This document shows, piece by piece, positions 44,160 to 55,653 of a DNA stretch of 64,000 nt (its first letter is position 1; every line of letters begins with the position of its first letter). This DNA is from Gliomastix tumulicola (Eukaryota; Ascomycota; Sordariomycetes; Hypocreales; Bionectriaceae). A model generated the notes under the pieces. The model did no database searches, was not told the DNA's origin, and saw only the letters and a program-made list of their open reading frames with translations. Position numbers and translations under genes: made by a program. The stretch spans positions 2,108,001-2,172,000 of the forward strand of contig BCHX01000004.1 of the NCBI GenBank assembly GCA_001599755.1. The letters run 5' to 3'.

Positions 44160-46066
44160 TTAAGGGAGGTTCTTTACTGTCCATAGCTTGACCGTCGCGT
44201 CTCCTCCTCCACTCGCAACCGTGCTGCCGTCCACCCAGCTGATACCATTCACGCCATCCTTGTGGGCGTTTGCTGCCTTGATACGCTTGCCCTGCTGCTT
44301 CTTCTCTAGGCACCACACAAACACATTTGTATCCAGGCTGCCGCTGGCGGCGTACTTGCCCGTCTCGTCCCAGGCGATCGACGTTACCCGGGCCGTGTGC
44401 GCAGACCATCGGTCAGCAACCAGCTCCCAGGTGCTGGTGTTGTACACGTAGATTTTGCCAATGGTGTTGCCAGCTGCCAGGTGTGACCCGTCTCTCGAGA
44501 AGGCCAGCGCGGAGATGCCGCCCGTGGGGTTGGAGACGGACTGGACCTTGCTGACCTTGCCAGCCGAATCAGCGTTGTAAACCACCACCGAGTTCCCCTC
44601 CCCGCCTACAGTCACCAACGAGCCAAACGCGGCGACGGCAGTCGGAGTGTATCCTAGGCTCTGCTCGCCCACTAGCTTCTCGCCTGAATAGACTGCCAGC
44701 CCTGATACCGTGGCAACGTATACCAGACCGTTCGCAGCACTGGCATCTCTGGGCTGTGCGGGGAGCTTCGTTGATTCGCCCAAGAATGTCACGGCGGACT
44801 CATCCACAGCCCGCAACGTATCGTCCCATCCTGCACTGTAGACCTTCCCTGAGTCGAGCACTAGCCTCGCGATCTGGTTCGTATGTTGCTGGCCGTCCAC
44901 CGTTGTCGGAGTCCCGCTCGTAAGGTCCCAGTGGGATACCTTGCCGTCAAAGCTTCCAGTCCAGACCGTGTTGCTCTTGCTGCCTTCCGTGAGGGCTGTG
45001 ATGCTCTTCGAGTGACCTTGAAGGATGCGGACTGGATCCGCCTTGCCTTTATTGAGATAGATGAGCTCGCCGTCGAGGTTGACGCTGATGATGAGACCGT
45101 CGCTTCGGCCGTGGGGGATCACAACTCCAACCTGCTGGTCCCGCACGCTCACGCCATCACCAAACTTCCAAGACTGGATGACGGAGCCCGCTTCAACGTC
45201 CCACAGCTTGACTGTCTGATCGGCGCTAGCCGTAGCAAACTTCTTGCCATCCTGGGACCACGACACGGCAAATATGCTCCCGGTATGCTCCCCCTCGCCA
45301 ATCTGCTTCGTCGGCTCGCCCGTCTTCCCATCGTAGAGCTGTATCCGCTTGTCGGCGCCGACCGTCACCAGAGTGCTACCATCCGGCGAGTACGCCGCAC
45401 CCAAGACGAAGTTCTTGTGCAGCGAGCTCTTCTCATTGAACTTGTACGGCGCGCCGTGGTAAAACACCATGTTGCCGTCGTCACCCACAGTGGCCGCACG
45501 GAACGGCCGCTGCGCCTTCATGGCCACGGCGTTGACCGACTTGGAGTGCCCGAGGATCTCGCCGACCGAGTTGCCGCTGTCGGCCGTGATGCAGCGCCCG
45601 AACTGCTCGCGGCCGTCGCCGACGGCGATGATGCGCTGCGACTCGCCGTCCCACGCGATGTCGTTCAGCCGCCCGGAGATGATGCCGTACTCGCCGCGGG
45701 TGCTCTCGATGCTCTCGGGCTCCCAGACGCGCAGCATGCCGCTCGCGTCGCCGCTGGCCACCTTGAAGCCATTCGGGGCGAAGCGGGCGACCGTCGTGGG
45801 CGCCGTGTGGCCGGTGTACTCCTTGGTCTCGGCGGGGTTGTCGATGGAGCGGACGAAGATGGATTTGCCCGACTATTTTTTGGGGGAGAAGGGAGGGTGT
45901 TGTGAGTCTCCATGCTGTAGAAAGAACGCGGGCTGTGGAATCTTCAACATACTGCGTACGCCAGACGCTGGCCCTTGGAATCAGCGGACAGCTGCGTGGG
46001 CTGGCCTCTGGTGGTGGCGGGGGCAGCTGCCAGTATACGGTCGAGGGTGATGGTGGGGGAGGCCAT
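44160..46066 (-). CDS. AIP1: actin-interacting protein 1, WD40 (Aip1/WDR1)
   Basis: WD-repeat cofactor of cofilin that promotes actin filament disassembly at cortical patches. Exons are 46066-45953 (38 codons) and 45872-44160, giving 608 aa, the family length. It forms two seven-bladed propellers. Repeats are visible throughout, for example FAVSWSQDGKKFATASADQTVKLWDV, AAYSPDGSTLVTVGADKRIQLYDG, ITALTEGSKSNTVWTGSFDGKVSHWDL and SIAWDETGKYAASGSLDTNVFVWCL, ending GGDATVKLWTVKNLP. The TGHTAPTTVARFAPNG segment near residue 60 is typical of Aip1. Confidence 0.95.
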
Positions 46067-47287
46067 GGCGGGCGTGATCTGTGGTGGTGGCGGCGTTGGT
46101 ATCTGAAGTACCATAAACAGAGAGGAATTGAATTTCAAAGGGGTGAGGACAGACCACGTCTCGAATGGTCGGAAAACGTGACGAGCTAGCGGTCAAGGAG
46201 GTTCTGGAATCTGAAGCTCTAACTTAGTAGCTGCCTGGGCGGGCTTGAAGCTGGCGGGGAGCTTTTGCTCCACAAACTTCATGCACCTGCCGATGACGCA
46301 TGGAGGGGGGGTAGATGCTCCAGGGTAGCCAAAACATGATCCTCCCGTCTACTCTTTTACTCATCTCACATGGATGTCTCTCTCTCAATGATCGCGTCTT
46401 CACCAGCATGTTCGCAGCACAATGTGCCTCAGGAACAAATGTCCCGCCGCCCGAAAGAACTCAAAGAAACCCCGAGACAAGACGCGCGTCACACATATCC
46501 CATGAACCGACTGCCAATCTGGGACCGACGCTCGTTCTTATTTGAATGTGAGGTATTCAGACCATCCCAATTTCGGGCCGTCGTCGACGTCTCCAAAATC
46601 CCCGGGCTCGCGTCCAAGACATGCAAATGCTATGCTGTCTGAGACACCCCTATTTCGCGTCTCCAGATCACGATCGGAGGCAAGTGATCAGCCGCGTTGG
46701 GCTGCCCTGGATTGCCTCCTGCCGATAGTCGAAGTTGCTGGATGATGGTTCGTCAGTCAAAGCTCGTCAGTCTCCGATGGTACGGTGTCACTCGTCCGTC
46801 GTACCAGCCAGGCGAACCTGGTCTGGTCGAAACGGCTTCGACCAAGTTCGAGGCATAGATCTTGTGTGCTTCCTCGTATTCTGCTGTTTCACAATATCAT
46901 TTCGTGGCCATGCTTCCCGGTGACACAAGCGTCGTGAAGAAAATAAAACACGTCCTCGCCTCCCTTCCCATACCATGCTCTAGACTGAGACAGATCATAC
47001 CAAACCCCAGCGTTGATCGAGCACCCAATAACGCGGTCTATTGAGAGCGGTGCTGCAGAGTACGTGCATGACGCGAGACGGCAATCATCTTCCCCTTGTC
47101 CAGAGGGCATAAAGGTCTCCTGTGATCCGGTTCTAAATCATTAACACCCCTTCCTTCTCTTCTCTGTACATCAGCTCAAAGTCCCTGGCCCGGTTAACCG
47201 CTATTCTCTCCTTCAGTGTTTTCTGCACAAGCTGTTCGTCCAACCCTGTACAACTTCTCCAAGAATTTCTCCCCCCCTTCGTTCAAG
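46067..47287. promoter_or_regulatory. AIP1 / GPI-protein divergent upstream region
   Basis: 1.2 kb between divergent starts. The 130 bp before the GPI-protein ATG are pyrimidine-rich (a fungal promoter and leader look). No supported ORF. Confidence 0.4.
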
Positions 47288-48112
47288 ATGAAGTTCTCCC
47301 TGCCCATCGTCTTCCTCGCCATCGCGGCCGGCGTGTCCGCTCAGGACCCTATGCCCCCCGCCGATGACGCTCCTGCCCCTACCTCGGGCCCGGATATCCC
47401 AGAGGCTCCTGAAGCCCCTGAGCCCCCCATGGTCCCGGAAGCCCCCGAGGCTCCCGAGCCGCTCAAGACCCCCGATGTCAGCATTGCGGCCACGGGCGGT
47501 AACAGTGCCTGCGCGGCCGACAACATCGTGACGCGCTGCCTGGAGACGGAGGAGCCCAAGGTGAGTGCCTAGTTGTCCCCGACCGACCGCTGCTGCCTGT
47601 CACAGAAAGCTAACACAAGAGTGTCATCAAGGCGGCTGCCTGCGATCCTACCGACTATGACTGCCAGTGCGCTGCCTACGAGGCTATCGCCACGTACGTC
47701 CAAACCTTGACCCATCACTTTGCAACCATCGACGTCTCACTGACCCTTGACCAGCTGCTACAACAACTGCCCCGACGACCCGCGCTCCTTCCCGGCCCAG
47801 AACCAGGTCCTCGTCTACTGCCAGCAGGCCTCCAGGACCACCCCCGTCCTCACCCCGACAGAGTCCGCCACCGACTCCTATGCCACCCCCGAGGCTACTG
47901 ATGAGGCTGAGGCTACCGATGAGCTCGAGGCCACTCCTACCGAGTCGGAGGAGGACACCGTCGCCACCAGCACCACGGCCTCCGAGCGGGGCCGTGCCAC
48001 TAACACCGACACCTTTGAGTCCGGCAACCAGGAGGGTGCTGCGCCTAACCTGATGAGGAACACTGGTGGCATGCTTCTCGGCGTTGCTGGTGTCATGGCT
48101 GTCATTCTGTAA
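47288..48112 (+). CDS. secreted GPI-anchored Cys-rich, Ser/Thr-rich protein
   Basis: Cell-wall or plasma-membrane protein of 230 aa from exons 47288-47560, 47632-47693 and 47755-48112. The signal peptide is residues 1-18 (MKFSLPIVFLAIAAGVSA). A Pro/Glu/Ala repeat follows (PEAPEAPEPP and PEAPEAPEP). The core has eight Cys (CAADN, RCLET, CDPTDYDCQC, CYNNC and YCQQ), then a Thr/Glu/Ala-rich stalk and a C-terminal hydrophobic tail (GGMLLGVAGVMAVIL) preceded by a small-residue GPI omega region. It resembles the fungal 'GPI anchored serine-threonine rich' family. The spacing does not clearly fit CFEM. The acceptor of the first intron is uncertain: AAG|GCG is used, and an in-frame AAG twelve bases upstream would add SVIK. 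Confidence 0.8.
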
Positions 48113-49072
48113 AGGACCGTTCTCCTGTAGAGGACAGACGATTTCATACTCTGGGCTGAGAGGTGACTTGTCGTCTTCAGTCGTGAAGGAATGAAGGGCG
48201 ACGTTTGGAAGGAATGGGTCAAGGAGTTAGGGTAATTGTTGCGCACTATGCGATATCTACTACCTCAGTTAGTTGTAGTAATACGCTTCGGCTTTGTTTT
48301 GCCCTCACCTTGTCACACATCACTCCGTAGCAGTATCATCTTGTTGAAGCGCATTTCTGAGACCGTAGTTGACTGAAATAACGCCAAACACGCGTGACAT
48401 GTCTATTTTTGGTGTGACGCTTTATCTCGCTTATATAAGGAAGTGTCCCAGACTCTTCAACAGTGTACAGGAAGCACGCCCAGCAATGCTCATAGGATGG
48501 GGAGGGGTATGCCGCACGCACCTCCCATTCTCCTAAACCCAAAAAAAAAAAAAAAAAAAAAGAACAGATAATCATCGTACATCGAAGAGAAGAGTGATTG
48601 CGTAGGAGAGCCCCGCCGCTGTCTGTAAAATGCTCTTTTCCACTGCCCCATTCCTTTGCGCCGTCCGTCTCCCCGAAAAGCAAATAACCCTGCTTGCCTG
48701 CCCAAACCCAGATCTCTCATTCTGATGATTCTGACACCAACACCGTAAATCGCTAGCCCAAAGAACAATAGAAGACAACAACACGCAGAAGCGCGAAGAG
48801 TGTAGCAAAAAGAGGCACACTCCCATCAACCATGATAGCGAGATGGCTTGCATAATGCCTCGGCGTGTGCCCCGATAGCCAGCTCTGCGTATCCACGCCT
48901 CAGGTGAGTAAGATAAAAAGAACAGAATAAGCAACTAAAAGGAGTAGAGTAAAATGAAGGTCGAGTCGAAGATGAAGGGGTAATTATATATGTCTAATGT
49001 CGGATTTGTACAGGCACACGAATATGTGTGCTTGAAATGGTCGGTATGGGTAGGACCCAAGGTGGTTGTTGT
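48113..49072. other. convergent 3' region with poly-A tract
   Basis: 960 bp between the GPI-protein stop and the AHC1-like stop. A run of 21 A lies at 48541-48561. No supported gene. Confidence 0.4.
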
Positions 49073-50830
49073 TTATGCCACACGGCGACGCCTCTCGTTC
49101 CGCTTGTTGGCAATAGTGCTCACAAAGGAGACAGCTTTAGAGTCATCGCTTCGCAGACGAACAGTGTTCGGGATGCCGGTAGATGTGCGCCGGAGAACCC
49201 GAGAGTCATGCTCATCCTCGATGTTGATCTCGGCAACGTCCGAAACGGATTCAGCCTCCAGACTATCCTCACTCTGGCTGGACACGGATGATCCCTCATC
49301 AGAATCATATTCACCATCGTCGCTAACAAGTGACGGCGCGTTGTTGCTGATGAGCGTGTTCGGACTCAACGAGGGTTCGTCCAGAACAACATCCTCTTCT
49401 GGCGTCTGAGTCGCATCCTGTACCTCGTGCGTAGGGATGCCAAAGCCCTTGTGGCTGACGGGCCGCGATGATGGAACTGGGGATTGGCCTGACCGAGCTG
49501 GAACGCGTTTGACGACTGGCAAGCGGGGCAGTGGCGCATCGGAGACCGAGGTCTCGTCGTCCGATTCTTCATCAAGGTTTTCATCATCAATCGGAACCGA
49601 GGTCTTCACATCCTTGAGTATACCAGCAAGGTCTCCTCCAAAGTTTTGCGAATGCAAGAGACGAGAGAGGTGCGGTGCTTCGGAAGAGGCTTGACCAACA
49701 TTGCCAAGAGCAGGAGCTTTACCATGAATGGTAGTCGGAGTTTGCGTCTTCTTGAAGCCAGACAACTCGCCTCGGCGAAAAAGTTCCATGGATGCAGCAA
49801 TTCGCGACCGAAGGGCCAGATAAGCCTCTTCTTCGGTAATATCCTGCCTCGCAAAGGGGTGCACAGTGGCGGATTGAGGAGTCTGCGGCGAGACGTCTTC
49901 TCCAGTTGTAGCATTACCTTTTGCCTCAGGTGCGTCGATGAGCTGTCCGCACTTGACTGCAGCTTCCTCGTGGCTTTTGAGCTCGTTCTTGTGTGCGATA
50001 CGACAGTGGTTAATAAACCCTTGTGTGCTCGAGAAGTCTTCCCGGTTGCATGTCACGCAGACAAGCTTGACCCATTGTCCATCGGATCGCTTGATGATGC
50101 AAGGACCAGGCTTCTTCTTAGGTTCATTGCGAGTACTCAGGGCCGCCTGGCCAAGTACACCAACATCGGCACCGCGAGCTGGTCGGCCGCGAGGGAGAAC
50201 AGGGATCTCCCCAGCACTATTCCTAGTCATGCGGCCTTCGGAGATGGAATGGCGCGCCGACTCGTGAGAATATTGCCAACTCTCGTCTGACCCGTCGAAA
50301 TCTGAGTGCGGTAGGAGCCATCGTGCGTAATGTTGCGCATACGGACCGTCCACAATACCAAAGGGAGGCGCCCAGCGCGAAGCTGGCTCACCGGGCTTGT
50401 TGCGAACAGCAGCACCGCTACCGTTGGTAACATCCACTCGCTGCTGCGGAGACGCGGATTTGGCAGGGAAAGGTATCAAATGGCATCGGCGCAACTGTTC
50501 CAGCGCGATCTGGCACTTGGCTAGTTCCTGGTCAATAAGCCGCTTCTCGTTATGCTTTGTGAGTATCTCGGTCCCGAGAATCTCCTCGATATGATCGCGT
50601 AGCACTTCGGCATCGGGTCGGGTATTCCACCTCCGATGCGCGCTGTTGTCGGGGCCAGCTCCTTCCTGCCGCGCCCGCTTTACGCACGGCGGCGGCATCT
50701 CACTCTCGTCGTTGCCTCCATTTGATCGCTTCAGTGACTGCGACTTCGCGACAGATTCCTCGGAGATCGTTTGCGTGCCTGTCGTGTCCTTTGATGTTCG
50801 CGACTCGGTGTTCCAACAGAAGCGAAACAT
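49073..50830 (-). CDS. AHC1-like C2H2 zinc-finger protein
   Basis: Single-exon 585-aa nuclear protein. It carries a distinctive zinc finger, WVKLVCVTCNREDFSSTQGFINHCRIAHKNEL, followed by SHEEAAVKCGQ. That pattern is shared with yeast Ahc1 of the ADA histone acetyltransferase complex. The N-terminal third has a Lys/Arg patch (VKRAR) and a predicted coiled coil (EEILGTEILTKHNEKRLIDQELAKCQIALEQL). The C-terminal half is acidic and disordered with many Ser/Asp blocks and ends in a basic KRNERRRRVA. By homology it would tie the Ada2-Gcn5 module into the ADA complex. The start is the first in-frame ATG (MFRFCW); upstream in-frame sequence offers only TTG. Confidence 0.72.
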   Translation of the reverse strand: MFRFCWNTESRTSKDTTGTQTISEESVAKSQSLKRSNGGNDESEMPPPCVKRARQEGAGPDNSAHRRWNTRPDAEVLRDHIEEILGTEILTKHNEKRLIDQELAKCQIALEQLRRCHLIPFPAKSASPQQRVDVTNGSGAAVRNKPGEPASRWAPPFGIVDGPYAQHYARWLLPHSDFDGSDESWQYSHESARHSISEGRMTRNSAGEIPVLPRGRPARGADVGVLGQAALSTRNEPKKKPGPCIIKRSDGQWVKLVCVTCNREDFSSTQGFINHCRIAHKNELKSHEEAAVKCGQLIDAPEAKGNATTGEDVSPQTPQSATVHPFARQDITEEEAYLALRSRIAASMELFRRGELSGFKKTQTPTTIHGKAPALGNVGQASSEAPHLSRLLHSQNFGGDLAGILKDVKTSVPIDDENLDEESDDETSVSDAPLPRLPVVKRVPARSGQSPVPSSRPVSHKGFGIPTHEVQDATQTPEEDVVLDEPSLSPNTLISNNAPSLVSDDGEYDSDEGSSVSSQSEDSLEAESVSDVAEINIEDEHDSRVLRRTSTGIPNTVRLRSDDSKAVSFVSTIANKRNERRRRVA

Positions 50831-53509
50831 TACTTCGTTGCGGTGGTGCACGAAAAAATGCTTCGGATACCACAAGTAGAGGGATACGCGACAGCGTTCT
50901 CCTTCTTTTTATGGGCGGTAGAGGGCTGTGGCGTCCGGAACTCGTGCTGGCGCAAAGGTGACAATCCGAGGTTGCGATGTCGAAGTTGGGGCAGCGACGG
51001 GGATTTAGGAGCGACGAGCTAATAATATGCGACGTGCAGGTGCACTAAGGAGGAAACGGCTGCCTGCACAGGCAAGGGGCAAATGGCTCACTGCTGACGT
51101 AACGAGGTCTGGTAAGCACGGGGACGGGCGATCCAAATGGCAATAGGGGGCGAAAAATGGGTCTGGATTGCGACTACCCTGGAGACAAGTGGCACCACTC
51201 GGAGCCACTGTTTGGTTCGGGGTGAAGGGGCAGCCCGCCTAGGTCGCCGAGGCAGCAGTTGAGCTCAGCGAGCAGTGATGGGCGCCGCGCAATGCGAGTG
51301 CGACTCACTGCAGCGACCGACAAGGCAAACAAGCAGACCACCGCAGGAATGGGGGTGCGTACCTGTGGTAAATCAAGGACCTCGAGCTCGACGGCAGCTG
51401 CGTCGACTTATTTTTACTTGTGTTTGCTTCCGAGGCAGGTACGGATGCGACTTGCGGCTTGTTTTTGTTGAGGACAAACAAACAAGCCGTGCAAGGGGAG
51501 TGATTGATTGAGCAGGTTTGCAGGTGTCCCGAGTCAGGTCAGGCCTGAGCGACCGTGACCTTGAAGTGGATGTGGGGATGCGTACAGGCGTAATGGCGTT
51601 GTCGGAACAGTGAGGACGTGGCCAAGGGAGCGCTGTAGCCCGTACGTCCAGAAAGAGGAAATGAGAATGAGGCAAAAAGAGAGAAGAATAAAAAGCCAAA
51701 GCGGTAGGTTCAGTGTGAAAACGAAATTAAGTTGATCGAGAGACACAAAGGCATGGAATGGAAGATACGAGTTGAGTTTCAGGGTCGATTTAGGCCCAGG
51801 ACGTGAGCATGAGGGAGGAATGGGACTTGGGAAGACGAGGGCGGGCGGGAGCTCAGGACAGGACAGCGACTGCCAACTGTGCCCTGTTTGTATCGGACCC
51901 TTCACTGGCTCCAGAGGAGGAACCAAGGCCCCAAAGACCCAGCGCCAGTGCCAATACATTGGCTGGATAGCTTTGGGAGGGGTGGGTCTGGTGGATCGTT
52001 TTGCTGCAGCCAAAGATGCAGCCGCAGGGCCATGATGGTGGGTGGGAACCTCTCCTATTGGCTGCAGTAGCTCGTAGGACCTTTGCGTCCCGTCCTAGGC
52101 TTCTGAGAGTGGTGCTGCCAGGCTGCCTCGTCGTCCAGTTCGACATCCAGATGTTGTGTCGAACCTCCCCGAAGCCCCTCCTGCTGACCACCATCACAGA
52201 CATGGCGTGGCCAGCGCTCCTGGGCGAAGGATCCATATCACAATTAGCATCACAGGAACGTGCATATAACACGGAGCTGCATGCCTCCTCTGCCTGTGTC
52301 TTTCCCGTCTCTGGACCCTCACGACCTCGTCATTGAAGCGCAATCAGACCAAGACATAACTGAGACATGTGTTGATCTAAGCCGAACCTGGACACCTACA
52401 TCAGCTACTAGGCCATCTGCGCATAATGCACTAGCATCCCTCGCAGCAGAAATGGGGCCATCTTGGGGTCTGGAAGCGAGGTTGCGAGAATAATACGGAG
52501 TCTACCGTTAGTGCTGAGCAGACGCCGAGTCTCCACACGGTTGGCACTAAACAGGCACCGTACAAGACGGTTGCTTGTCACAATAACGAGTACCTGGACA
52601 TCTTGGATCACTCAACAGTGCGACTTTCTGGCGCTCACAGACTTTCTCTATGGGTTCGATGTCGCCATTAACCAAACCATTAGCGTTTCTTGAGCACGTC
52701 ACGCCTAAAAGTCCCATTTTTGGTGTCATCGACTCGGGTACAATACGAACCGTAACAGAATGAGCCCACCTATTTCTTCATAGAACAGACCAAGCCACTG
52801 AGTTGTCCAGGCGTAGGAGCTCTCATGGGTTTGTGAGTGCAAGTGCTGGACTTGAATCATTCTATTTATGAGGATCATGAACACAGAGTTGGAATATCTT
52901 GTCTGCTATTGTTCAGCATTAATTTAACAATAGTCGAGCTACCTATAGTATGTCGGGCGGTTTATATATTGACGCATGAAGTAAACTGTTTGCAAACCGG
53001 GGGGTTGCGTACCTACTAATAGTACCTTAGGTACGCTTTTCCCACGTTGCTTTTCCCACGTTGCTTTTGCACCTGCTTTATGTTGTCTCTTGTCTTGCTC
53101 GATGAATCATATTCAGCTCCAGAATCGAGCTTCTGCCTTCGAGGGAAGAAGCACTTGTCAGGATAAAAGAACAAACCTAGGTAGTCTACTAAGAGAGCAA
53201 AGCCAACTCATAGATCTGTTGTTATTTCCCTTTCCCTATCCCATCTCATCATGGCAGTAATACAGCTATTTAACTGGTCGACTCTGTAGGGTAGTTCGGG
53301 TCTTCCGAGCCTCCGTAACGGTCCCAAAGCCCCCGTCCGTTTCAGATAGCGCCCGTTATCTGAGATAAGAGCTCCCTCTACTAAGATTTCTCGCGAAGTG
53401 GGCATCAAAGGTGTCAATCCTACAATGAACCCAAAATTCTACTGTTCACGACGAATGCAGTCGAGCCCAATTGCGCCGGAACCAGCGATGTCGAAGTGAC
53501 CCATCAACA
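50831..53509. other. 2.7-kb gene-free interval
   Basis: Largest stretch without a gene. I find no ORF with a recognisable domain on either strand. Visible elements are a 14-bp tandem repeat at 53035-53068 and a perfect GTACCT-T-AGGTAC palindrome at 53022-53034. It may hold a long leader of the AHC1-like gene, promoters, or a non-coding RNA; the sequence alone does not decide. Confidence 0.45.
53035..53068. repeat. 14-bp tandem repeat, about 2.4 units
   Basis: Unit GCTTTTCCCACGTT, two full copies plus GCTTTT, directly visible. Confidence 0.85.
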
Positions 53510-54211
53510 ATGGCACCCAAAAAGAGGAAGAAGTCTTCAGAGCACCCGAACGTTGACTCGAAACGAGCGCGCGCCGAAAACCCAGCGACGGAACCTCGAT
53601 CCACTACCGTTGGCAGCCTCCAGGGACCACACGAGAGTGCCATCGAGGAGCTACAGACCAAGTACAACGTCCTGGCAATCTCTGTTATCTCATCATCGAA
53701 GATTCGAAAGCGAGTCAGCGCCATAACGGACCACCTCGTCACGGCAGCGTCCAAGGAAGCAGAGACGGAGACTACCAAACAAAGCAATGTGGTGTTACTA
53801 TACGCGCGTCCCGCGGAAGTATGCAAGCTCATCACGGTGGTAGAGCAGAGCAAGCGGCTGCTCAAAGGGGAGGGAAAGGCAGTGTACCAATACAATGAGC
53901 TGTTCCAACTCCCGCCCCCGCCGCAGAAGCCTGAAACCGTGGAGGAAACGGTCTTGGTGGACAGGGACGACCAAGACTCGTCGTCTTCCGACGACGGGTT
54001 TGAGCCGTTGGAGAGTCGACTCGAGAAAGCAATACAACCATCGCAGCCGACGCACACCCCGAGGTCTTTGAGAGTGTTCTTGTCATGCACCCCAGTGCCG
54101 GAATTGAAGGCCAACCCCGGCGTGACAATGCAGGCCATGGAGAATACTCCAGCCACATCGGCAGCAGGAGATGGAGGCGAGATCAGCGGGGATGCAAGGA
54201 ACTCGGATTGA
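53510..54211 (+). CDS. Alba-domain RNase P/MRP subunit (Rpp25/Pop6-like)
   Basis: Single exon, 233 aa. The start MAPKKRKK gives a basic nuclear signal. The Alba fold spans about residues 40-130: SAIEELQTKYNVLAISVISSSKIRKRVSAITDHL, then VVLLYARPAEVCKLITVVEQSKRLL and a YQYNEL strand. Fungal Alba proteins of this shape are annotated as RNase P/MRP subunits of the Rpp25/Pop6 type, which bind the P3 helix RNA. The C-terminal half is acidic, Pro-rich and disordered. Pop6 versus Pop7-like cannot be settled by eye. Confidence 0.78.
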   Translation: MAPKKRKKSSEHPNVDSKRARAENPATEPRSTTVGSLQGPHESAIEELQTKYNVLAISVISSSKIRKRVSAITDHLVTAASKEAETETTKQSNVVLLYARPAEVCKLITVVEQSKRLLKGEGKAVYQYNELFQLPPPPQKPETVEETVLVDRDDQDSSSSDDGFEPLESRLEKAIQPSQPTHTPRSLRVFLSCTPVPELKANPGVTMQAMENTPATSAAGDGGEISGDARNSD

Positions 54212-54504
54212 ACTGTTACATTGGCGTTTTGGACACAGCGGTATAGAGTTGGAAGACATATGATACCCATGGCTATAATGATTGCAAGACGCTCGGTAGA
54301 TTGGAAGACTACTCGTTCAAAATACACAAATCCAAACACAACCTGGTGGTCGTACATACGTAAAACAACCCCGATACCTACCACCATTGCGGGATTCTCA
54401 CCCTTTTTGTTTCACCAAATGACAAAACATGGTTTCCAAGTGACTAGATGAACCCGTTCCTGGTTCGGCGCAAGGCACCCAGCGAGCATGTTGACCCCCT
54501 GCCT

Positions 54505-54980
54505 TTACAGCTGGCCGTTCTGCTCCTTCTTGGAACGGTCCGTGATCCGTAGCACGAAGTTGACGATGACGGCCAGCAGGAGGATGATGGCGAGCACAGT
54601 GGGCCCGAAACGGTCATCGAACCCTGCCTGCCCCCTCACTCGTATAGACTTCGCTCTCCAGTGGTACGTCACCAGCGCATAGATCATGGTCAACATGGCC
54701 ACGCCGGTGAAGAGGAAGGCCGAGATGAAGGCGGGCCTGTCGCCGAAGTTGAGCATGCCGATGGCGAGGGCGCCGAGGATGACGGTGAAGTTGAGCCATG
54801 AGAGGAATGTACGCTCGTTGGCGAAGAAGACCTTGGGCTCGACGCGGGTGGGCAGGGCAATGCGCTTGCCTAGGGACGAGGTGTCAGCGGCCAATTGCAT
54901 GGGAAGGAGAGGCTGGGTGCCTGTTTAGGAGGGACATTGTGCTTACCGGGACCGGTCTGGAGGAGAGGTTGGGATGACAT
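54505..54980 (-). CDS. VTC1: vacuolar transporter chaperone subunit Vtc1
   Basis: Membrane subunit of the VTC polyphosphate polymerase at the vacuole. Exons are 54980-54947 (MSSQPLLQTGP) and 54869-54505, giving 132 aa. The DUF202 core KRIALPTRVEPKVFFANERTFLSWLNFTVILGALAIGML is diagnostic. Three membrane helices are WLNFTVILGALAIGML, AFISAFLFTGVAMLTMIYALVTY and TVLAIILLLAVIVNFVL. Length equals yeast Vtc1 (129 aa). Upstream lie two CACGTG boxes, the PHO4/NUC-1 target class, consistent with phosphate control of VTC1 in yeast. Confidence 0.96.
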
Positions 54981-55653
54981 CGTGATTGAGGGTGAAGGGC
55001 GGATGCAATCGTCGCAGCTTTTAGGCTTCTGGTTGTTTGGAGGAGCGCTTCGGCCTTTGACGGGGGTCAATTGACTTCGCTGAGTAGTATTATTCAATCG
55101 AGAGTGGTCTCGCTTCGTGATGATTCAATGAGGATATTCGGCAAGTCGTAGGGATAGTGGGAGAAGAATTCTCGTCGGGAGGGCATTTCAAGGTTATGAG
55201 GGCGCGCCTCGAACAGAACTACGTCGAGCTTGCCCCACCTTGACGGAGCTACGAGAGCTCTAGACAGGCACGTGGGTTGCACTGGAACAGTTGACGGCTT
55301 TTGATGCAGTGGGCAGGTCACGTGCACCTCAGCTGGTTGCCCAATCCACCAAGCATCTTGGTCAAAACATGGGTCCCTGGCCTAAAAGGGGAAAGAGGGC
55401 TACGAACAACAAAGTCGCATGAAGTGGCCGGAATAAACATCACCAAGCGTGACGGTGCACATTTTATTATCCTAAATATCTGGTGAGTCCTGTCCTGCTC
55501 TGCGATCAACTGTGCTTCTTGTTTCAAGAAATCCCCTGCGCGTCTCGTGCTACGTTCCTTATCGAAGCTGACCTCGGTGGCGTTTACCAGGCATATTTGA
55601 CAGACCAGTGCAGGCACTCGCTTTCGTTGTCCTCCAATCCTCACATATTCACC
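54981..55653. promoter_or_regulatory. divergent promoter, VTC1 and Tctex, with two CACGTG boxes
   Basis: 673 bp. E-boxes CACGTG lie at 55269-55274 and 55319-55324, 50 bp apart, about 290 and 340 bp upstream of the VTC1 ATG. In yeast VTC1 is induced by Pho4 through CACGTG-type sites, and the Neurospora counterpart is NUC-1. Function here is inferred. Confidence 0.5.

Noticed and set aside
47288..48112. CFEM-domain assignment for the GPI-anchored protein
   Set aside because: Eight Cys are present, but their spacing (two CxC/CxxxC clusters, early CAADN...C pair) does not clearly follow the CFEM pattern.
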